From NCBI RefSeq assembly GCF_010211745.1, contig NZ_PDWQ01000003.1, positions 124,001-188,000 of the forward strand: a stretch of DNA of 64,000 bases, written 5' to 3'. Position numbers and translations under genes: made by a program. This DNA comes from Pseudoxanthomonas kalamensis DSM 18571. GTDB taxonomy: Bacteria > Pseudomonadota > Gammaproteobacteria > Xanthomonadales > Xanthomonadaceae. Below, in pieces: positions 27,237 to 36,289 of this stretch; within the stretch, counting starts at the first letter, position 1, and the number at the start of each line of letters is the position of its first letter. Below the pieces are notes generated by a model. It worked only from the letters and a program-made list of their open reading frames with translations. It ran no database searches and was not told the origin of the DNA.

Positions 27237-27803
27237 ATGGCCAGTTACGGCATGAACGACGTCAAGAACGGGATGAAGATCCTGATCAACAACGAGCCGG
27301 CGATCATCACCGAGACCGACTACGTCAAGCCGGGCAAGGGCCAGGCCTTCACCCGCGTGCGCTACCGCCTGATCAAGTCCGGCCGGGTGCAGGAAATCAC
27401 CATGAAGTCGACCGATTCGGTCGAAGCCGCCGACGTGGTCGATACCGACATGCAGTACCTGTACAGCGACGGCGAATACTGGCACTTCATGCAGCAGGAG
27501 ACCTTCGAGCAGGTGCAGGCCGACAAGGCCGGCATGGGCGGCGCCGAGAAGTGGCTGAAGGGCGAGGAAGACTGCGTGGTGACCCTGTGGAACGGCAATC
27601 CGATCCAGGTGACCCCGCCGAATTTCGTCGAGCTGCAGATCACCGAGACCGACCCGGGCGTGAAGGGCGACACTGCCGGCACGGGCGGCAAGCCCGCCAC
27701 GCTGGAAACCGGCGCCGTCGTGCGCGTGCCGCTGTTCGTCGGCCAGGAGGAAATCATCAAGGTCGACACCCGCACCGGCGAGTACGTCAGCCGGGTGAAG
27801 TGA
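27237..27803 (+). CDS. efp: Elongation factor P
   Basis: 188 aa, normal length. It stimulates peptide-bond formation at polyproline stalls. The modification loop is VKPGKGQAF with Lys34 at the tip, the residue that receives beta-lysine in the EpmA/EpmB pathway (EarP-type EF-P has Arg there). AAAGGAGTTAG is a strong ribosome-binding site eight bases before ATG. The gene lies divergent to epmB. Confidence 0.97.
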   Translation: MASYGMNDVKNGMKILINNEPAIITETDYVKPGKGQAFTRVRYRLIKSGRVQEITMKSTDSVEAADVVDTDMQYLYSDGEYWHFMQQETFEQVQADKAGMGGAEKWLKGEEDCVVTLWNGNPIQVTPPNFVELQITETDPGVKGDTAGTGGKPATLETGAVVRVPLFVGQEEIIKVDTRTGEYVSRVK

Positions 27804-27837
27804 TCCGGATGTTTCCGGCGCCACGGCAAGGCCACGC

Positions 27838-29181
27838 ATGACCGAATTGATCGCTCCCGAACCCTGCGACCTGCTGATCGAGGCCGGTTTCGTCGTGCCG
27901 GTGGAACCGCATGGCGTGGTGCTGGAAAACCACGCGGTGGCGATCAGCGAAGGCCGCATCGCCGCGGTGTTGCCGATCGACGAAGCGCGCCGGCACTACG
28001 CGCCCGGACAGGTCGTTTCGCGGCCCGAGGCGGCACTGATTCCCGGCCTGGTCAACGCCCACACCCACAACCCGATGACCCTGCTGCGCGGGATCGCCGA
28101 CGACCTGCCGCTGAAGGTCTGGTTGCAGCAGCACATCTGGCCGGTGGAAGGCGCGCTGCTGGCGCCGGACTTCGTCGCCGACGGCATCGTGCTGGCGATC
28201 GCCGAGATGCTGCGCGGCGGCACCACCTGCGCCAACGAGAACTACTTCTTCCCCGATGTGCAGGCCGCGGTGTACAAGCGTCACGGCTTCCGCGCGCGGG
28301 TCGGCCTGCCGGTAATCGATTTCCCGACCGCCTGGGCGAAGAGCGACGACGAATACTTCGACAAGGCCGGCGAAGTCCATGACCAGTGGCGCGACGATCC
28401 GCTGATCGCCACCGCGTTCGCCCCGCATGCGCCGTACACGGTCAACGACCCCAACTTCGAACGCATCCGCATGCTGGCCGACCAGCTGGACCTGCCGGTG
28501 CACCTGCACCTGCATGAGACCGCTCAGGAAGTGCAGCAGTCGCAGGAGAAGTACGGGCAGCGGCCGATCGCGCGACTGGAGCGGCTGGGGTTGATCAACG
28601 ACCGCCTGATCGCCGTGCACATGACCCAGTTGACCGAGGCCGAGATCACTCTGTGCGCCGAGCGCGGGGTCAGCGTGGTGCACTGCCCGGAGTCGAACCT
28701 GAAGCTGGCCTCGGGCTTCTGCCGCGCCTGCGCGCTGCAGCGAGCAGGGGTCAACCTGGCCATCGGCACCGACGGCTGCGCCAGCAACAACGATCTGGAC
28801 ATGTTCGGCGAAACCCGTACCGCGGCCCTGCTGGCCAAGGCGGTGGCGCAGGACGCGGCGGCGCTGGATGCCTTCGCCTCGCTGCGGGCGGCGACGCTGG
28901 GCGGGGCGCGCGCGCTCGGTTTCGGCGACCGGGTCGGCTCGATCGTGCCGGGCAAGCAGGCCGACCTGGCCTGCGTGGACCTGTCGGCGCTGGAGACCCA
29001 GCCGCTGCACCACGTGGTCTCGCAGCTGGTCTATGCCTGCGGTCGCCAGCAGGTGAGCGATGTGTGGATCGCAGGCCAGCCGAAGCTGGTGGAACGCGAA
29101 CTGGTCGACATCGACATCGGTGCCGTGGTCGCCAACGCCCGCCAGTGGCGCACGCGGATCGCCTCGATCCACCGCGACTGA
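27838..29181 (+). CDS. mtaD: 5-methylthioadenosine/S-adenosylhomocysteine deaminase (TRZ/ATZ family)
   Basis: 447-aa amidohydrolase. Metal ligands are seen in NAHTHN (HxH), HLHLHE and [10 protein letters not shown] (Asp), with the intervening HMTQLTEAE. It should deaminate MTA or SAH to inosine derivatives in methionine salvage. It is followed by ubiG and a HAD phosphatase gene, an order also found in Pseudomonas, where the first gene encodes MTA deaminase. An annotation as guanine or chloroatrazine hydrolase would be less likely in this context. Confidence 0.88.
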   Translation: MTELIAPEPCDLLIEAGFVVPVEPHGVVLENHAVAISEGRIAAVLPIDEARRHYAPGQVVSRPEAALIPGLVNAHTHNPMTLLRGIADDLPLKVWLQQHIWPVEGALLAPDFVADGIVLAIAEMLRGGTTCANENYFFPDVQAAVYKRHGFRARVGLPVIDFPTAWAKSDDEYFDKAGEVHDQWRDDPLIATAFAPHAPYTVNDPNFERIRMLADQLDLPVHLHLHETAQEVQQSQEKYGQRPIARLERLGLINDRLIAVHMTQLTEAEITLCAERGVSVVHCPESNLKLASGFCRACALQRAGVNLAIGTDGCASNNDLDMFGETRTAALLAKAVAQDAAALDAFASLRAATLGGARALGFGDRVGSIVPGKQADLACVDLSALETQPLHHVVSQLVYACGRQQVSDVWIAGQPKLVERELVDIDIGAVVANARQWRTRIASIHRD

Positions 29182-29230
29182 TCGCGTCGCCGCGCTACGC
29201 CGCGCCCTGGCGATCTGCGACAATGGCGGC

Positions 29231-29950
29231 ATGAACGCGAGCGCATCTTCCGACACCAATTTCCGCCAAGTCGAGCTGGACAAGTTCGGCGCGCTGGCCA
29301 GCCGCTGGTGGGACGCCGACGGCCCGCAGAAGGCGCTGCACGCGCTGAACCCGGCGCGGCTGGACTATGTCTCGCAACGCTGCCCATTGCCCGGCACCGC
29401 GGTACTGGATGTCGGTTGCGGCGGCGGCCTGCTCAGCGAGGCGCTGGCCGGCGCCGGCGCCCGCGTCACCGCCATCGACCTGTCGCCGGAACTGCTGCGG
29501 GTGGCCCGGTTGCACAAACTGGAATCGCAGCTGGAGATCGACTATCGCGAGCAGTCGGTGGAGTCGCTGGCCGAGGACATGCCGGCCGCCTTCGATGCGG
29601 TGACCTGCATGGAAATGCTGGAACACGTGCCGGATCCGGGCGCGATCATCGCCGCCTGCGCGAGCTTGCTGAAGCCGGGCGGGCGTCTGTTCCTGTCCAC
29701 GCTGAACCGCACCCCGGCCGCGTTCGCGCTGGCCATTGTCGGCGCCGAATACGTGACCCGGCTGCTGCCCAAGGGCACGCACCACTACCAGGACTTCATC
29801 CGTCCGTCCGAACTGGCGGCATGGCTGCGCGAGAGCGGGCTGCAACTGGAAGACGTCAGCGGCCTGGCCTACGAACCGTGGCGCAACGCCGCGCGGATCG
29901 TAAGCCGTACCGACGTCAACTACCTGGCCTGCGCGGTCAGGCCGGAGTGA
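29231..29950 (+). CDS. ubiG: Ubiquinone biosynthesis O-methyltransferase UbiG
   Basis: 239 aa from ATG 29231. The SAM-binding motif I is [15 protein letters not shown], followed by ITAIDLSPE and [11 protein letters not shown]. The N-terminus [16 protein letters not shown] is diagnostic of UbiG. It carries out both O-methylation steps of ubiquinone synthesis. The stop overlaps the next start by four bases (GTGA), indicating translational coupling. Confidence 0.95.
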   Translation: MNASASSDTNFRQVELDKFGALASRWWDADGPQKALHALNPARLDYVSQRCPLPGTAVLDVGCGGGLLSEALAGAGARVTAIDLSPELLRVARLHKLESQLEIDYREQSVESLAEDMPAAFDAVTCMEMLEHVPDPGAIIAACASLLKPGGRLFLSTLNRTPAAFALAIVGAEYVTRLLPKGTHHYQDFIRPSELAAWLRESGLQLEDVSGLAYEPWRNAARIVSRTDVNYLACAVRPE

Positions 29951-30636
29951 GCCCGGCCCGATTCCCGCCGCTGGTGCTGTTTGATCTCGATGGCACTCTG
30001 CTCGACAGCGCGCCGGACATGCTGGCCACCGTCGATCGCATGCGCGCGGCGCGCGGGGTCGGCCCGATGGCGCTGGAAGCCTTGCGTCCGCACGTATCCA
30101 GGGGCGCGCGGGCGATGCTCGGTGCGGCCTTCCCTGATGTCGGAGTGGCGATCCGCGAGCGCTGGGTGCCGGAGTTTCTGGACATTTATCGCAGCGAGAT
30201 CGGCCGCAACAGCCAGCCGTTCGACGGTGTGGCCGAACTGCTGGATGCGCTGGAAGCGGACGGCTCGCGTTGGGGCATCGTCACCAACAAGCCCGAATAC
30301 CTGGCCCACGACATCCTGCCGGCGCTCGGCTGGGAAAGCCGCTGCCGGGTGCTGATCGGCGGCGATACCCTGGCCGAGAAGAAGCCGCACCCCTTGCCGC
30401 TGCTGGAAGCACTGCGCCGCCTCGGCGCGACGGCGGACCAATGCGTCTATGTCGGCGACGACGAACGAGACATCGTCGCCGCGCGCGCGGCCGACATGCG
30501 TTCGGTGGTGGCGCTGTGGGGATATCGTCTGCCCGAAGACGTGCCGGATGCGTGGGGTGGCGATCGCCTGATCGCATCGCCGCGGGACTTGCTCGATCCC
30601 GCCGCCTGGCCCGACCAATCTGCAGGAGCGGCGTAA
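29947..30636 (+). CDS. HAD phosphatase, MupP or phosphoglycolate phosphatase
   Basis: 229 aa. The start is GTG 29947, overlapping the ubiG stop. HAD motifs are [10 protein letters not shown] (nucleophile Asp), VTNKPEYL and GDDERDI, with the conserved Lys in EKKPHP. The family label would be Gph. However, the gene order mtaD-ubiG-phosphatase is that of Pseudomonas, where the enzyme is MupP, the N-acetylmuramate 6-phosphate phosphatase of peptidoglycan recycling. Context favours MupP. Sequence motifs alone do not separate the two. Confidence 0.9.
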   Translation: MSPARFPPLVLFDLDGTLLDSAPDMLATVDRMRAARGVGPMALEALRPHVSRGARAMLGAAFPDVGVAIRERWVPEFLDIYRSEIGRNSQPFDGVAELLDALEADGSRWGIVTNKPEYLAHDILPALGWESRCRVLIGGDTLAEKKPHPLPLLEALRRLGATADQCVYVGDDERDIVAARAADMRSVVALWGYRLPEDVPDAWGGDRLIASPRDLLDPAAWPDQSAGAA

Positions 30637-30699
30637 GCCACGATCGGACTTTCATCGCAAAGCTTCATCGCGGCCGACGCCGTTCCTACAATGCTCCCC

Positions 30700-31416
30700 A
30701 TGTCCGATTCGCCCGCCCTCGACAGCTTCCTGGAGAAATGGCGCACGCGCTGGCCCGAGTGGTCGGTTGCGGAAATCTTCGTGCCGCAGGCGCGTCGGCT
30801 GCCGGCGGTGGCGTGGTTCGCCCTGCTGCAGGAATTCGACGATGCCTTGAATATCGCCGGCGATCCGCTGCCGGCCGATGCGAAGCTGGGCTGGTGGGGT
30901 GAGGAATTGCACGGCTGGGCGCAGCGACGTTCGCGGCATCCGCTGGGGCGCGTGCTGGAGCCATTACCTGCCGCATGGACGCAACTGGCCGATGCCTTGC
31001 CGGGATTGCAGGCGGCGCGGACGACGGCGGAAACCGGCGATGCAGCCTTCGCCAGCCTGTCGGCTTATGCCGAGGCGGTGGCGATGGTGGAAACCGAGGT
31101 GCTCGGCGCTAGCATCGCGCCTTCGGCGATCCTCGCCCAGGTGCTGGCGACGCGGCTGGCCGAAACCGGGAATGCCGCGATTCCGTCTTCGATCGCGCGG
31201 CAGGCGGGCGAGGGCGAACATGCGGACCTGCGCGCCTGGGGCATGCAGTTGCAGCAGCACTGGGGCGATGCACGGCAGGGCGCACGCGAACGCCGCATCC
31301 TGGCCGGCTATGCGCAGCGGCGGCTGGATCGGCTACTGCAATCCGGCCGGCCCGCGGCCCTGCCGTCGCGGGCGGCGTTGCTGTTCTCCGGCTGGCGCGC
31401 GGCGCGCGGCGCCTAG
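30700..31416 (+). CDS. Divergent squalene/phytoene synthase-like protein
   Basis: 238 aa from ATG 30700 (an alternative ATG lies at 30691). The segment LGWWGEELHGWAQRRSRHPL matches the region after the first Asp-rich motif of squalene/phytoene synthases, and LLQEFDDAL could be a reduced first motif. The second motif (DxxxD with surrounding Arg) is not visible, so prenyl transfer is doubtful. It ends LFSGWRAARGA. No carotenoid or hopanoid genes are nearby. It is a conserved-looking protein whose function is unknown. Confidence 0.6.
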   Translation: MSDSPALDSFLEKWRTRWPEWSVAEIFVPQARRLPAVAWFALLQEFDDALNIAGDPLPADAKLGWWGEELHGWAQRRSRHPLGRVLEPLPAAWTQLADALPGLQAARTTAETGDAAFASLSAYAEAVAMVETEVLGASIAPSAILAQVLATRLAETGNAAIPSSIARQAGEGEHADLRAWGMQLQQHWGDARQGARERRILAGYAQRRLDRLLQSGRPAALPSRAALLFSGWRAARGA

Positions 31417-31486
31417 GGCGCCGGTGCGCGACGGTGTACTCACGTAACGGACTGTTTCACTAGAGGTTTCGGGCGCTGGGGGTAGA

Positions 31487-32449
31487 ATGCGTACGGTTTC
31501 TCCCCCGTGCATGACGATGTCCTCTTCGATGTTCCAGGCGCCGCGCGCCGATCTGCCCGATGTCGCCCACCAGAGCGTGCCGCTGGCGCGCGAGCTGCAA
31601 TGGGTCGGCATGGACAACATCGCCCTGCCGGTACGCATTGCCGACGGTGCCGGCGGCACGCTCCAGGTGCCGGCCGCGATCGATATGGCGGTGAATCTGG
31701 GCAACCCGGATGCGCGCGGCATCCACATGTCGCGGCTGTACCTGCGCCTGCAGGACGGACTGGCCAGCGAGGCGATCACCCCGGCTGGGCTGCGCCACCT
31801 GCTGCAGGACTGCATTGTCTCGCAGGACGGGCTGGCCAGCCGTGCGCGGCTGAACATCCGCTACGACGCCCTGCTGCAACGACCGGCGCTGCAGAGCGGA
31901 TTCTCCGGATGGAAGCGCTACCCGGTCGAGATCGAGGCGGTACTGGCCGATGGCCATCTACGACTGTCGCTGGGACTGGAGGTGGAATACTCCAGCACCT
32001 GTCCGGCCTCGGCGGCGCTGTCGCGTCAGGCCAATGCCGAGCGCTTCGTGCAGGACTTTGATGCCGTGCAGCCGCTGTCGTCGGATGCGGTGGTTGATTG
32101 GCTGGCCTCCGAGCGCGGCATGGCCGCCACGCCGCATGCACAGCGCAGCCGGGCGCAGGTCCGGGTGGAGCTGAAGCCGCAGTTCGACGAACTGCCGCTG
32201 CTGGCGCTGGTCGATGCGCTGGAAGCCGCGCTGGCCACCCCGGTACAGACCGCAGTCAAGCGCGAGGACGAGCAGGCCTTCGCCCGCCTGAACGCCGAGA
32301 ACCTGATGTTCTGCGAGGACGCCGCCCGCCGCGTGGCCGCGGTGCTGGCCGACGATCCACATGTGACCCGTTACGAGGCCACTGTTTCGCACTTCGAAAG
32401 CCTGCATCCGCACGACGCGGTGGCGCGAATCAGCGGCGAGAATCCGTAA
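31487..32449 (+). CDS. folE2: GTP cyclohydrolase FolE2 (type IB)
   Basis: 320 aa. It catalyses the first step of folate and queuosine synthesis. Family marks include LPDVAHQ near the N-terminus, YSSTCPASAALS with the metal-binding Cys172, FCEDAARR and HFESLHPHDA. FolE2 enzymes use metals other than zinc and often replace FolE when zinc is scarce. No convincing Zur site was found upstream. GGGGGTAG precedes ATG 31487. Starts at 31511 or 31517 are alternatives. Confidence 0.93.
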   Translation: MRTVSPPCMTMSSSMFQAPRADLPDVAHQSVPLARELQWVGMDNIALPVRIADGAGGTLQVPAAIDMAVNLGNPDARGIHMSRLYLRLQDGLASEAITPAGLRHLLQDCIVSQDGLASRARLNIRYDALLQRPALQSGFSGWKRYPVEIEAVLADGHLRLSLGLEVEYSSTCPASAALSRQANAERFVQDFDAVQPLSSDAVVDWLASERGMAATPHAQRSRAQVRVELKPQFDELPLLALVDALEAALATPVQTAVKREDEQAFARLNAENLMFCEDAARRVAAVLADDPHVTRYEATVSHFESLHPHDAVARISGENP

Positions 32450-32482
32450 GGCGACGGCGGAATCCGCTATGCGGGTTCCGCC

Positions 32483-33322
32483 CTATGGGGTGCGCTCCAG
32501 CACCAGCAAGGGGTCGATCCGGGTGCTGAACCAGCTCATGCCCCAGTGCAGGTGCGGGCCGGTGGCGCGGCCGGTGGCGCCGACCGCACCGAGGACCTGA
32601 CCCTGTTCGACGCGGTCGCCGACTTTCACGTCCAGCCGCGACAGGTGCAGGAAGTTGGAACTGACGCCGAAGCCGTGGTCGAGCAGGATGGTGCCGCCGG
32701 TCAGGTACAGGTCCGGGTCGGCGAAGGTGATCACGCCGGCGGCCGGGGCCTTGACCGGGGTGCCGGTGGGCACGGCGATGTCCATGCCCGAATGCCCCGA
32801 CGGCGCGGCCTGACCGTTGTAGACGCGGGCGTTTCCGAAGCGGCCGCTGATGCGTCCCTTGACCGGCCAGATGAAGGCCTGGGCGAAGTCGGTGCGGTCG
32901 TCGTCGCGTTCGCGCGCGGCGCTGACCCGCGCCTGTTCGCGCTGGATGCGCGCGGCGATCTCCGGCGGCGGGTTGACCGTCTTTGGCGGCACCCCGTTGA
33001 TGCGCTCCTCTTTCCACTGGCGCGGCGTCACCGCGATGGAGACGGTTTCGTGGCTGCCGTCGGGGCGCGTCACCTGTACCTGTAGCGGCCCTGCCTCGTT
33101 GCGGCCGACACCGAACACCACGGTGCCGTAGCCGCTGACCCGCAAATTGCGGTCGGCGTACGTTGCCGAGCTGCCCGGTGGCAGCTTGCCGAACACCAGC
33201 GCACCCTGCGAAACGCTGGCGGGGAACACGATGCGTTGACTGGCTGCCGTTTGTTCACTGCCGGTTTGGGCGAGCAGGGGAGAAGGAGCTACCGACAACA
33301 TGGAAAGAATCGAAATCGTCAT
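32483..33322 (-). CDS. M23-family peptidase (LytM domain), exported
   Basis: 279 aa from ATG 33322 or 272 aa from ATG 33301. A short hydrophobic signal-like segment ILSMLSVAPSPLLAQ starts the protein. An N-terminal beta-rich region (PGSSATYADRNLRVSGYGT) is followed by a LytM domain with zinc ligands in GHSGMDIAV and HLHW. Intact ligands suggest an active peptidoglycan endopeptidase. The open frame continues upstream through a repeat element, whose left edge contains the ATG at 33322. No clear ribosome-binding site was found for either start, so the true start is uncertain. Confidence 0.87.
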   Translation of the reverse strand: MTISILSMLSVAPSPLLAQTGSEQTAASQRIVFPASVSQGALVFGKLPPGSSATYADRNLRVSGYGTVVFGVGRNEAGPLQVQVTRPDGSHETVSIAVTPRQWKEERINGVPPKTVNPPPEIAARIQREQARVSAARERDDDRTDFAQAFIWPVKGRISGRFGNARVYNGQAAPSGHSGMDIAVPTGTPVKAPAAGVITFADPDLYLTGGTILLDHGFGVSSNFLHLSRLDVKVGDRVEQGQVLGAVGATGRATGPHLHWGMSWFSTRIDPLLVLERTP

Positions 33323-33412
33323 CCCGGCGAACGCCGGGATCCAGCCGTTGCGGTTGCTTCGAGCCAGACAGGCAAAAGAAAAAGCTGGGTCCTGGCATTT
33401 GCCGGGATGACG
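33317..33412. repeat. Short inverted-repeat element, copy 2 (96 bp)
   Basis: The left end CGTCATCCCGGCGAACGCCG and the right end (complement CGTCATCCCGGCAAATGCCA) are near-identical inverted repeats, with about 4-5 mismatches over 28 bases. An AT-rich AAAAGAAAAAG middle lies between them. The outer CGTCAT and the general layout match the element at 11039-11122. It lies between dihydroorotase and the M23 peptidase gene and touches the start of the latter. Confidence 0.78.
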
Positions 33413-33423
33413 ACGAAGGGATA

Positions 33424-34776
33424 TCACCGGTCGAACTCCAGCCGTTGCCCGTTCGGCGTGCCCAGCAGGTGTTCGCCGTTCCAGACCATGCGGCCGTTGA
33501 CCCAGGTGGCGGCGACGCGCGAATGGAAGGTGGTGCCTTCGAACGGCGACCAGCCGCACTTGGACAGCACGTCTTCGCGGCGCACGGTGAACGGAGTGGC
33601 GCCGATCAGCACCAGGTCGGCCCAGTAGCCTTCACGCAGGTAGCCGCGCTGGCTGACGTCGAACAGCTGCGCCGGCGCATGCGCGAACTTGCGCACCACC
33701 TGGGCCGCGGTCAGTTTCTTCTCGTGCACCAGCTCCAGCGCCGCGACCAGCGCGTACTGCACCAGTGGCAGGCCGGACGGGGCCTGTGCGTAAGGTTTCT
33801 GCTTTTCTTCCCAGGTATGCGGTGCGTGGTCGGTGGCCAGCACGTCGATCGCGCCGCCTTCGCCCAGCGCCTGGATCAGCGCCTCACAGTCACTGGCATC
33901 CTTGATTGCCGGATTGCACTTGATCAGGTTGCCCAGCCGCGCGTAGTCGCTGCGGTCGAAGCGCAGGAAGTGGATGCAGGTTTCGGCGGTGATGCGCTTG
34001 CGGCGGCCGTCCTCCTGCAGGATCGGGCCGGGCGTGAACAGTGCCAGTTCGTCGGCGGTGGAGATGTGCAGCACGTGCAGGCGGGTGCCGTGCTTGCGCG
34101 CCAGCGAGATCGCCAGCCGGGTCGACGTGATGCAGGCTTCGCGGCTGCGGATGTCCGGGTGCATCTCCGCGGTCAGCGCGTCTTCGCCGTACCGGGCCTT
34201 GAAAGCGGCCAGGTTGGCGTCGATGGTCGGGCTGTCTTCGCAGTGGGTGATGATCGGCGTGGGGGCTTCGCGGAAGATGCCGTCCAGCGTTTCCGGATCA
34301 TCGACCAGCATGTTGCCGGTGGAAGCGCCCATGAATACCTTGATCCCCGGCGCGGTTTTCGGGTCCAGCGCGCGGATCGCGTCCAGGTTGTCGTTGCTGG
34401 CGCCGAGGTAGAAACCGTGGTTGCCCCAGGCGCGGCCCTTGGCCGCCGCGTACTTGGCTTCCAGCGCGGCCGAATCCAGAGTCGGCGGATTGGTGTTGGG
34501 CATGTCCATGAAGCTGGTCAGCCCGCCGGCCACCGCCGCGGCCGATTCGCTGGCGATGTCGCCCTTGTGGGTCAGCCCCGGTTCGCGGAAGTGGACCTGG
34601 TCGTCGATCATCCCCGGCAGCAGCATCCGGCCGCCGGCCTCGATGACCTGATCGCCGGGCCGGGGCGCAATCTGCGCGTCGATGCGGTCGATGCGGCCGT
34701 TCTCGATCCGCAGGTCGGCTTCGGTCTCGCGGCCTTCGTTGACCAGGCGGGCGTTGACGATCAGGGTTGCTGGCAT
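33424..34776 (-). CDS. pyrC: Dihydroorotase (class I type)
   Basis: 450 aa from ATG 34776. It closes carbamoyl-aspartate to dihydroorotate in pyrimidine synthesis. Amidohydrolase marks are [35 protein letters not shown] and [10 protein letters not shown] with the catalytic Asp. In the first motif the usual HxH reads QxH (Gln60, His62), so one metal ligand differs from classical enzymes. The open frame runs further upstream, but that part overlaps yidD and dksA on other frames and is not real. It starts inside the last codons of yidD. Confidence 0.88.
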   Translation of the reverse strand: MPATLIVNARLVNEGRETEADLRIENGRIDRIDAQIAPRPGDQVIEAGGRMLLPGMIDDQVHFREPGLTHKGDIASESAAAVAGGLTSFMDMPNTNPPTLDSAALEAKYAAAKGRAWGNHGFYLGASNDNLDAIRALDPKTAPGIKVFMGASTGNMLVDDPETLDGIFREAPTPIITHCEDSPTIDANLAAFKARYGEDALTAEMHPDIRSREACITSTRLAISLARKHGTRLHVLHISTADELALFTPGPILQEDGRRKRITAETCIHFLRFDRSDYARLGNLIKCNPAIKDASDCEALIQALGEGGAIDVLATDHAPHTWEEKQKPYAQAPSGLPLVQYALVAALELVHEKKLTAAQVVRKFAHAPAQLFDVSQRGYLREGYWADLVLIGATPFTVRREDVLSKCGWSPFEGTTFHSRVAATWVNGRMVWNGEHLLGTPNGQRLEFDR

Positions 34777-35021
34777 GAGTGCTTGTCCGCTGTGGCGTCG
34801 GGGTGGAGCGGCGGGACCGGGTCCAGCCCACCGGGATGGAGGGGGTGGCAACGGCCGATCCGGCGAATGGCCAGCCAGCCGCCCTTCAGCGGGCCGAAGC
34901 GTTCGATGGCCTGCATGGCGTACTCCGAGCAGCTGGGCATGAAACGGCAACGCGGCCCCAGCAGCGGGCTCAGGAATCGCTTGTAAACCCGCAACAGGGC
35001 TATCAGGACGCGGCCGAACAT
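34761..35021 (-). CDS. yidD: Membrane protein insertion efficiency factor YidD
   Basis: 86 aa. It contains the family core [21 protein letters not shown], here shown only in part, with the three conserved cysteines region (C.F.PSCSEYA) and [14 protein letters not shown] short amphipathic N-terminus associates with the inner membrane and assists YidC-dependent insertion. It is normally near rnpA-yidC, so its place here beside pyrC is a detached locus. Its 3' end overlaps the dihydroorotase start by 16 bases. Confidence 0.93.
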   Translation of the reverse strand: MFGRVLIALLRVYKRFLSPLLGPRCRFMPSCSEYAMQAIERFGPLKGGWLAIRRIGRCHPLHPGGLDPVPPLHPDATADKHSCQQP

Positions 35022-35055
35022 GCCCCGATGATATGCCAGTTGGCTGAACCCGTGG

Positions 35056-35084
35056 TTGCCCCTGTGGGTGGGGTACGCTATAAA
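35056..35084 (+). promoter_or_regulatory. Probable sigma-70 promoter of dksA
   Basis: TTGCCC (35056-35061) and TATAAA (35079-35084) are separated by exactly 17 bases and are followed by a G/C-rich discriminator. The start codon lies about 38 bases beyond the expected transcription start. Confidence 0.65.
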
Positions 35085-35128
35085 GTCGCGCTTTTCCCGC
35101 GCTCGGGAAGTCTAAGGAAGCGCTGTTC

Positions 35129-36229
35129 GTGGCTGCGAAGAAACCCGTGAAAAAGGCCGCCAAGGCCGTCAAGAAGCCCTCCGCCAGCAAGTCGACCGCC
35201 AAGCCTGCCGCCAAGCCGAAACCGGCGGCGAAGAAGCCCGTGGCGAAGAAACCGGCGGCCAGGAAGCCCGCAGTCAAGAAGCCGACGGCCAAGCCCGCTG
35301 CCAAGAAGCCTGCCGCTTCCAAGAAGCCAGCCGTTGCCAAGAAGGCGGCTGCGAAGCCTGCGGCGAAAAAGCCTGTGGCGAAGAAGGCGGCGGCCAAGAA
35401 GCCCGTTGTCGCCAAGAAGGCCGTGGCCGCGAAGACGCCCGTGACGAAGAAGCCCGTCGCCGCGAAAAAAGCCGCTGTCACCGCCAAGCAACCTGCCGCA
35501 GCGAAGATGGCGCCGAAGAAGGCGGCGCCGACCCCGAAATCCGCGGCCAAGCCGGCCTCCAGGCCGGCTTCGGCCAAGTCCCCCGCAATCGCCAAGCCCG
35601 CCGCTGCGCCCGACAAGCGCGCACCGGCAGTCAAGGCAGCCTCCCCCAGCAAGACCGTGCCCGCTCCCAAAACCCCCGCAAAAGTTCCTCCCGCGCCCGT
35701 GGCGCCGCGCCCGCGCCCACAGGGCAAGGTGGCCGTCGCCGTCACCGCCCGCCCACCGGCTCCCGCCACCCGCAACCAGTACAAGGTCGTGCCGTACCAG
35801 ACCGACGAAGCGACCGGTCGCCCGATCCTGCCGTCCGGCTACCGGCCAGCGGCGGATGAGGAGTACATGAGCGCGCTGCAGCTGGAGTATTTCCGCCAGC
35901 GCCTGCTGCAGTGGCGCGCCGATCTGGTCGAGGAATCCAAGCAGACCATCGAAAACCTGAAGGACGAGGTTCGCGACGTCGGCGACGAGGCCGAACGTGC
36001 GACCCGCGAAACCGAGAATTCGCTGGAACTGCGCACCCGCGACCGTTATCGCAAGCTGATCGGCAAGATCGACAGCACGCTCAAGCGCCTGGACGGCGGC
36101 GATTACGGCTTCTGCGTCGATACCGGCGAAGAGATCGGCCTGGACCGCCTGGAAGCGCGCCTGACCGCCGAGCGCACGCTGGATGCGCAGGAGCGCTGGG
36201 AGCACATGCAGAAGCAGCAGGGCGACTGA
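35129..36229 (+). CDS. dksA: DksA-family RNA polymerase-binding regulator with long Lys/Ala/Pro N-terminus
   Basis: 366 aa from GTG 35129, after TAAGGAAG. Residues about 1-210 are a low-complexity run of AAKKP-like repeats resembling histone H1 tails. The conserved DksA coiled coil begins near residue 245 (YMSALQLEYFRQRLLQWRA). It has the acidic DEVRDVGDEAE tip region. The usual four-cysteine zinc finger is degenerate: only Cys329 remains in GFCVDTGEEIG, with Thr332 at the second position and Thr and Ala at the last two. Zinc-free DksA paralogues such as DksA2 of Pseudomonas are known. The basic tail could bind nucleic acid, which is inference. Confidence 0.88.
   Translation: MAAKKPVKKAAKAVKKPSASKSTAKPAAKPKPAAKKPVAKKPAARKPAVKKPTAKPAAKKPAASKKPAVAKKAAAKPAAKKPVAKKAAAKKPVVAKKAVAAKTPVTKKPVAAKKAAVTAKQPAAAKMAPKKAAPTPKSAAKPASRPASAKSPAIAKPAAAPDKRAPAVKAASPSKTVPAPKTPAKVPPAPVAPRPRPQGKVAVAVTARPPAPATRNQYKVVPYQTDEATGRPILPSGYRPAADEEYMSALQLEYFRQRLLQWRADLVEESKQTIENLKDEVRDVGDEAERATRETENSLELRTRDRYRKLIGKIDSTLKRLDGGDYGFCVDTGEEIGLDRLEARLTAERTLDAQERWEHMQKQQGD
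35135..35760 (+). repeat. Degenerate AAG/GCC-rich tandem repeat inside dksA
   Basis: The DNA encoding the Lys/Ala/Pro tail is built of irregular units such as AAGAAGCCC and GCCAAGAAG. Units vary in length and order, so it is coding low-complexity DNA rather than a satellite. It is prone to length change by slippage. Confidence 0.8.
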
Positions 36230-36253
36230 TCCGCCCGCATGCGATGAAAGCAG

Positions 36254-36273
36254 CGCCCGGCTTCGGCCGGGCG
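36254..36273. terminator. Hairpin between convergent dksA and rlmJ
   Basis: CGCCCGGC (36254-36261) pairs with GCCGGGCG (36266-36273) around a stable TTCG tetraloop. There is no clear T-run, so termination strength is uncertain. Confidence 0.6.
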
Positions 36274-36289
36274 TCGTCGTCGTGGCGGT

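Noticed and set aside
35135-35760. CRISPR-like or satellite repeat
   Set aside because: The units are irregular, have no fixed spacer length, and stay in one reading frame as Lys/Ala/Pro codons of dksA.
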